Shown: positions 41,311 to 45,247 of the stretch, piece after piece
Position numbering within the stretch: the stretch's first letter is position 1
Layout: each line of letters begins with the position of its first letter
Assembly: GCA_945877185.1 (NCBI GenBank)
Contig: CAMCRD010000005.1
Coordinates: forward strand, 1-45,247
DNA length: 45,247 nucleotides
From: Candidatus Finniella inopinata
GTDB lineage: Bacteria; Pseudomonadota; Alphaproteobacteria; Paracaedibacterales; VGCI01
Reading direction: 5' to 3'
The notes under the pieces: generated by a model
What the model was told of the DNA's origin: nothing
Seen by the model: only the letters and a program-made list of their open reading frames with translations
Databases searched by the model: none
Translations under genes and position numbers: made by a program

Positions 41311-42342
41311 ATGCTCGCTCCGGATCTTTCAATTAGCATAGCAGAGCGACCGTACACGCTACATTCTCTGGATATTTTAGGAAGTCCCTTACAAGGAAAA
41401 TTTGAACGGATTACCCGCTTAGCAAAAAATTTATTTGAGGTGCCGATTGCGTTCATTAGTTTGAATGATGATCAACGCCTGTTATTTAAGTCTCTCCTGG
41501 GAACAACAGTTGTTGACATATCCCATGTTGAATCGTTTTGCGAGCATGTTTTTTTAACCGAAGAAGTTTTTTCAGTTCCAGAAACCTTTATGGATAAGCG
41601 CTTCTCGAAGAACCCCCACGTTATTGGGGATCCTCATATCCGATTCTATGCGGGCTATCCGGTTCAATTGAACCATCAAAAGCTCGGAACCATTTCCATT
41701 GTGGACCATAAACCTCGGTATTTTTCAGATGATCAGCTGGTGTTGCTGACAGATATGGCAGCTCTCGTTGAAACGGAAATACAAAATTACGCCATCTCCA
41801 CAGATAAAGGTAAACTTGCTTTAGACCTTGACCAAGCTCGCATGGCTTCTATGGTTGATCCTTTAACCAGCCTGTGGAACCGCCAAGGCATATTCAATAT
41901 TTTAAAATATCGTATGGATGAATATCTATTAAAGGGCACAAGCTTTGCCGTTGCCATCCTTGATATAGATAATTTTAAAATGATCAATGACACCTATGGC
42001 CATGAATCAGGGGATCAAACCTTAAAGGCCATTGCCAATACGCTAATCGAGGGATGTCGCGAAACCGATGCCATTGGAAGGTGGGGCGGTGAAGAATTCT
42101 TAATCCTTATCAATGAATCAAGTGTCAATTATGTAGCTGAAATTGCAGAGAGAATTCGATCAACGATCGAATCTCAAAAAGTTTCTCTCCTTTTTGCTCC
42201 CCCCTTAGATGTTACTGTAACCATTGGTTTGACAAGCATTTTACCTTGGACTTACCCCACCTTAGAAGAGATGATCAACAAAGCGGATCAAGCGCTTTAC
42301 CAAGGGAAAAGAGGCGGACGGAATCAGGTTGTCAGGGTGTAA
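41311..42342 (+). CDS. GAF-GGEEF diguanylate cyclase
   Basis: The protein has 343 aa. The N-terminal GAF sensor domain (about 20-165) contains the SFCEHVF and GDPHIRFYAGYPV features common in this group. The GGDEF-type cyclase domain (about 180-340) has DPLTSLWNR, the active-site motif GGEEF at 259-263 and an inhibitory I-site RxxD exactly five residues upstream. It should make cyclic di-GMP from GTP. No phosphodiesterase or PilZ partner is in the window. AAGGAAC lies 6 bases before the ATG. A convergent ABC-F gene follows after a small inverted repeat. Confidence 0.92.
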   Translation: MLAPDLSISIAERPYTLHSLDILGSPLQGKFERITRLAKNLFEVPIAFISLNDDQRLLFKSLLGTTVVDISHVESFCEHVFLTEEVFSVPETFMDKRFSKNPHVIGDPHIRFYAGYPVQLNHQKLGTISIVDHKPRYFSDDQLVLLTDMAALVETEIQNYAISTDKGKLALDLDQARMASMVDPLTSLWNRQGIFNILKYRMDEYLLKGTSFAVAILDIDNFKMINDTYGHESGDQTLKAIANTLIEGCRETDAIGRWGGEEFLILINESSVNYVAEIAERIRSTIESQKVSLLFAPPLDVTVTIGLTSILPWTYPTLEEMINKADQALYQGKRGGRNQVVRV

Positions 42343-42360
42343 AAATCTGTAAGTCGACGA

Positions 42361-42398
42361 GGAATCAAGCACCCAAGGCCAAGCTGATGCCTGATTCC
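42361..42398. terminator. Inverted repeat between convergent genes
   Basis: GGAATCAAGCA pairs with TGCCTGATTCC (10 of 11) around a 16-base loop, in the 66-base gap between the diguanylate cyclase and the convergent ABC-F gene. It lacks a T tract, so it may be a degenerate terminator or repeat. Confidence 0.4.
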
Positions 42399-42408
42399 GG
42401 GGGCTCCC

Positions 42409-44037
42409 TCACGCCTTCAAGATGTTCGGGAACCCGCTGCGGTCTGCGACTTCTTCATAATCTTTCAGCTTACCTTCAAAGAGTGCGCTTTGGTTGGCGT
42501 TGGCGACCACGAAAATGTGCGTGGCCACTGTGTCGATAAAGGAGCGATCATGGCTGACGAAAAGGATTGTCCCTTTAAATTCGGCCAAGGTTGCGGCCAA
42601 TATATCGGCGCTGGCCATATCCAAATGGTTCGTTGGCTCATCGAGAATCAGGAAATTCGCTTGTTGTGCGAGGAGACAACACAAGCTCACGCGGTTCTTT
42701 TCGCCCCCGGATAAGACACTCACCTTTTTAAACACATCATCCTTTTGGAAGAGAAATTGCCCAAGGAGACTGCGTACCATTTGCTCAGAAAGCTCCGGAT
42801 TGGCCCGCAAAACATTTTCCAAGGCTGTCCCTTGCCCGTCCAAACTGTCCAAATGGTTTTGGGCATGGTATCCCAACATTACATTATGACCTAGTTCCAA
42901 CTCTCCTTCGATCAAGGGAAGGCTGCTCGCTAAGGTTTTTACCAATGTCGATTTTCCGATACCATTGGCGCCGATAATAGCGATACGCTGGCCTCTTTGA
43001 ATGGACAAATTGAGGTTCTTCGCAATGGGGGATGTATAGCCTACCGTTGCTTTCGTCAGCTTCAGGACTTGTTTTCCGCTGGGGGCCGCGATCTTAAGGT
43101 TGGCTGAAATCACCCGTTGGGTTTGGGGAAGTTTCAGAGACTTCTCCTCCTCTTTTAACTTCTCAATCATCTTTTGACGGCTTTGGGCTTGCGCCGCCTT
43201 GGAAGCTTTGGCGCCAAAGCGATCAACGAATTTTTGCAGTTCCGCCTGCTTTTGTTGTAACCCTTTCGCTTGAGCTTCCGTCTGTAGGCTGGCCAAATCA
43301 CGTTGCGTTACGAATTGGTCGTAATTTCCTGTATAAGCTGTCAAAGACCCTTGCTGCAAATGCAACGTTGTGGTTGCCAAACGATTCAGCAAAGCCCGAT
43401 CATGGCTGACGAACAAGACGGTCCCTTCAAACGTTTGCAAATAATTTTCCAGCCAGATCAAACTTGGCAAGTCTAAGTGGTTGGTGGGCTCATCGAGCAC
43501 AAGAAAGTTCGGATTGTTGACCAGAATTTTGGCTAACTCAAGGCGCATGCGCCAACCACCGGAAAGCTCATTGGGGGATTGATCAAACTGCTCCGTTGAA
43601 AAACCAAGGCCGACCAGATATTTTTTCGCATCAGACTCAATCTCATAGCCATGCAAAGCTTGAAACTCCGCTTCGGCTTTGTCGTAAACTTCGTACAGCT
43701 CATCGCTGTAGGATTCTCCCATTTCCGCCAAGTAACGGTCGCGGATTTTTCCAATAGCTTTTACACGAATGGCGCCTTCCAAACACTCTGCCAGAACTGT
43801 TGCTTCCGGATTGGGATTGGGTTCTTGGGGCAAATACCCCAGCACCAACCCCTTTGGTTTAATGAGAGTTCCCTCATCCACATCGTCGAGACCACACATG
43901 ATATTTAAAAGGGTTGATTTTCCAGCGCCATTGTCTCCCACAAGGGCGATATGTTCCCCTTGCGGAAAATGGTACGAGATATCATCGAGGACAGCTCTAC
44001 CGCCAAGGCGTTTAATAATATTTTGGACATAAATCAT
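42409..44037 (-). CDS. ABC-F family ATPase (translation factor type)
   Basis: This soluble twin-ATPase of 542 aa has no membrane domain. ATPase 1 has Walker A GDNGAGKST and signature LSGGWRMRL. ATPase 2 has GANGIGKST and LSGGEKNRV. Both halves have Walker B VLDEPTNHLD / ILDEPTNHLD, and between them lies the charged ABC-F linker (FVDRFGAKASKAAQAQSRQKMIEKL). ABC-F proteins bind the ribosomal E site and relieve stalls or give antibiotic protection. I chose ATG 44037, with AGGA about 8 bases upstream, over the longer open frame to 44136. It is closest to the YheS/Uup branch by linker, not certain. Confidence 0.92.
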   Translation of the reverse strand: MIYVQNIIKRLGGRAVLDDISYHFPQGEHIALVGDNGAGKSTLLNIMCGLDDVDEGTLIKPKGLVLGYLPQEPNPNPEATVLAECLEGAIRVKAIGKIRDRYLAEMGESYSDELYEVYDKAEAEFQALHGYEIESDAKKYLVGLGFSTEQFDQSPNELSGGWRMRLELAKILVNNPNFLVLDEPTNHLDLPSLIWLENYLQTFEGTVLFVSHDRALLNRLATTTLHLQQGSLTAYTGNYDQFVTQRDLASLQTEAQAKGLQQKQAELQKFVDRFGAKASKAAQAQSRQKMIEKLKEEEKSLKLPQTQRVISANLKIAAPSGKQVLKLTKATVGYTSPIAKNLNLSIQRGQRIAIIGANGIGKSTLVKTLASSLPLIEGELELGHNVMLGYHAQNHLDSLDGQGTALENVLRANPELSEQMVRSLLGQFLFQKDDVFKKVSVLSGGEKNRVSLCCLLAQQANFLILDEPTNHLDMASADILAATLAEFKGTILFVSHDRSFIDTVATHIFVVANANQSALFEGKLKDYEEVADRSGFPNILKA

Positions 44038-44369
44038 AATACAATTCCTAATCACATTCCTTGCCATCTGTTTTTTGGCAAAAGAATTATTATTTAATTT
44101 TGGTGGGTGTACCCGTAATAGAAAAATATTAGGCACACATGCTTCTCAGCAGTGTGCGGCGCTATCCTGTGATAATATGACCAACCATAGCAAACTTCCT
44201 TTTTCACGTAGGTGCTTTTATAGTTATGTGGGCGTTTTTCTGTACTTTGTCAAGGGGACACCCGAAAAGAGAGTGACAAGAGCTTGTAAAGAAAAAATAT
44301 AAACGTTATAAGCAATAAGGATCTGATAATTTTATTTATTGTAGAGAGCTTTCGTTCTTCCTATTCCAA
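44038..44369. other. Intergenic region upstream of the ABC-F gene
   Basis: About 330 bases, AT-rich, without a supportable gene, hairpin or clear promoter on either strand. The ABC-F promoter should be here. Confidence 0.5.
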
Positions 44370-44616
44370 ATTAAACCCCCTTACCTGTTATGCCTCTTCT
44401 TCTGTTTTCAAATAGGAGCTGCACCTTTATGGGCATCGACTTTTATCGCAGACGAAAAGGATAGCCCTATCCTTATAAAAGCAAGGGATGTTCTGAATAA
44501 GGTGAATAATAAAGAAATCTCTACCCAATATGACCACGAAAATCTCATAAATCAGGAAAGATTTTCATGTAATTGTTATGGGCTTATCAATCATTTCATT
44601 AAAGAAACAGATCAAG
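44370..44616 (+). pseudogene. N-terminal fragment of a secreted protein, cut by group II intron sequence
   Basis: One frame reads KPPYLLCLFFCFQIGAAPLWAS, a good signal peptide. It continues as a coherent protein (FIADEKDSPILIKARDVLN, then FSCNCYGLINHFIKE). It then runs into antisense sequence of the intron reverse transcriptase near 44612. No standard start codon precedes the signal peptide; ATT at 44370 is at the expected place, so the start may be mutated. The CNCYGLINHFIK block recalls the CDCSG motif near the catalytic Cys of NlpC/P60-like proteins, a tentative resemblance only. Confidence 0.4.
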
Positions 44617-45191
44617 CATCCTTCAATGTCTGCCTCGAGGATCCATTGTGCTGCACATTTTCTCGAGAGAATAGTGAAGCATTGCTCAATTGCGTCTGCT
44701 GTTGACCTTTTTGGGCGGAAGCCATAGGAATGTTCATCCGCTAGGGTTTCCGATATAGGGTCAAGAGCAAGGCTATAGAGGGCTTGCATGGCTCGATCTT
44801 TCATTGTGGGTATACTTAAAGGGCGCTTTTTCCCGTTTGCTTTAGGAATCATAACCCTTCTGAGGGGCAGGGGTTTATATCCCCTTCTTCTCAGTGATAA
44901 AGCGGCGTAATATTTACACTTAGGTGTTGGCCAGACTTCTTTGTCTACTCCTGGTGTTTTCTTGCCTCGGTTTTCTGTCACCCGCCTTACGGCAAGAGCC
45001 TTGCCGCTAAACGAGTGAGTGAGGAGATGTTGCAAGGATTTAACTTTGTTCCATCTTCCTTCCTGTGTTGCCTTGACGATACGGGTTTGAAGCCTCTGAA
45101 CGATTTGATAACTCTGTGCCCAGTTAATACTGTGCCAGTTCATCATTTCGTTAGGAAGTGCACCAGTTCCATTATTTAATTTCACCATCAT
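44612..45191 (-). pseudogene. ltrA: Truncated group II intron reverse transcriptase/maturase
   Basis: The N-terminal third of an LtrA-type protein. It begins after AAAGGAGG at the ATG at 45191. It shows the conserved opening (SINWAQSYQIVQRLQTRIVKA), TENRGKKTPGVDKEVW (RT0/RT1), LPLRRVMIPKANGKKRPLSIP, then YGFRPKRSTADAIEQC and ILEADIEGC. Where the family continues FDxIxH, the sequence changes to unrelated bases after about 44616. All of RT4-7 (YADD), the maturase domain and the intron 3' end are missing. The intron 5' domains should lie off the right edge. Confidence 0.88.
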
Positions 45192-45247
45192 CTGCTTTCC
45201 TCCTTTAAAAGGTTTATCAAACGCTCTCGTCATAAGAGACCACGTGG

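Noticed and set aside
44502-44705. Separate small gene starting at the ATG at 44502
   Set aside because: Its first part is the continuation of an upstream signal-peptide frame, and its second part is antisense to the intron reverse transcriptase.
1-45247. tRNA or rRNA genes
   Set aside because: No cloverleaf with a GGTTCRA-type T arm and no rRNA-like sequence was found on reading both strands.

Overview
The window looks like a chromosomal contig from an alphaproteobacterium, most likely a host-associated one of the Holosporales/Caedibacter-Odyssella type. The lineage call rests on a CckA-type hybrid kinase just upstream of recA, a GapR (DUF2312) protein, a class I lysyl-tRNA synthetase and a hemC-hemD-mitofilin-like-hemY cluster. 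The host-associated call is inference. It rests on a predicted secreted F-box/leucine-rich-repeat protein, several orphan secreted proteins, decaying genes and many palindromic intergenic repeats.

Layout. 1-140 is the 3' end of a group II intron (domains V and VI). 200-5200 holds arfB (-), a TerC-family membrane protein, a CckA-like kinase and recA. 5200-7700 has a hairpin cluster, a flavin reductase-like gene and the F-box/LRR gene. 7660-13440 is a complete tripartite RND efflux operon on the minus strand (outer membrane factor, adaptor, pump). 13580-17910 carries pgeF/yfiH, a broken RhuM-Fic gene, a frameshifted prs, rplY (L25/Ctc) and pth. 18050-21100 is accessory: a His-rich secreted protein, a glycine-zipper/Gln-Pro-rich membrane protein, nested inverted repeats, a 128-aa orphan and a 32-aa basic mini-ORF. 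21290-26570 is a putrescine-type ABC transporter operon (potF-G-H-I) behind a TauE/SafE permease. 26720-29740 is lysS-yqaA-dsbB (-). 29890-32670 is gmhA, gapR and mrdA (PBP2). 32680-34260 is a PadR regulator diverging from a secreted protein. After an AT-rich gap come a LysR regulator and two orphan secreted proteins (35130-37290), then hemC-hemD-mitofilin-like-hemY, a GAF-GGEEF diguanylate cyclase and an ABC-F ATPase. The right edge holds a secreted-protein gene fragment running into a truncated group II intron reverse transcriptase. Both contig ends therefore lie in group II intron sequence, which is typical of an assembly breaking at a multicopy element.

The most notable observations are these: (i) the F-box/LRR protein with a signal peptide, a candidate effector against host ubiquitin ligases; (ii) a well-formed divergent promoter/operator between padR and a secreted protein, with two matching inverted repeats; (iii) three families of roughly 105-185-bp palindromic repeats, one of which has copies upstream of recA and between rplY and pth; (iv) a Fic-domain gene whose core motif appears to have been removed by a short deletion; (v) a one-base frameshift in prs; (vi) small secreted orphans with internal repeats or a twin CX3C arrangement.
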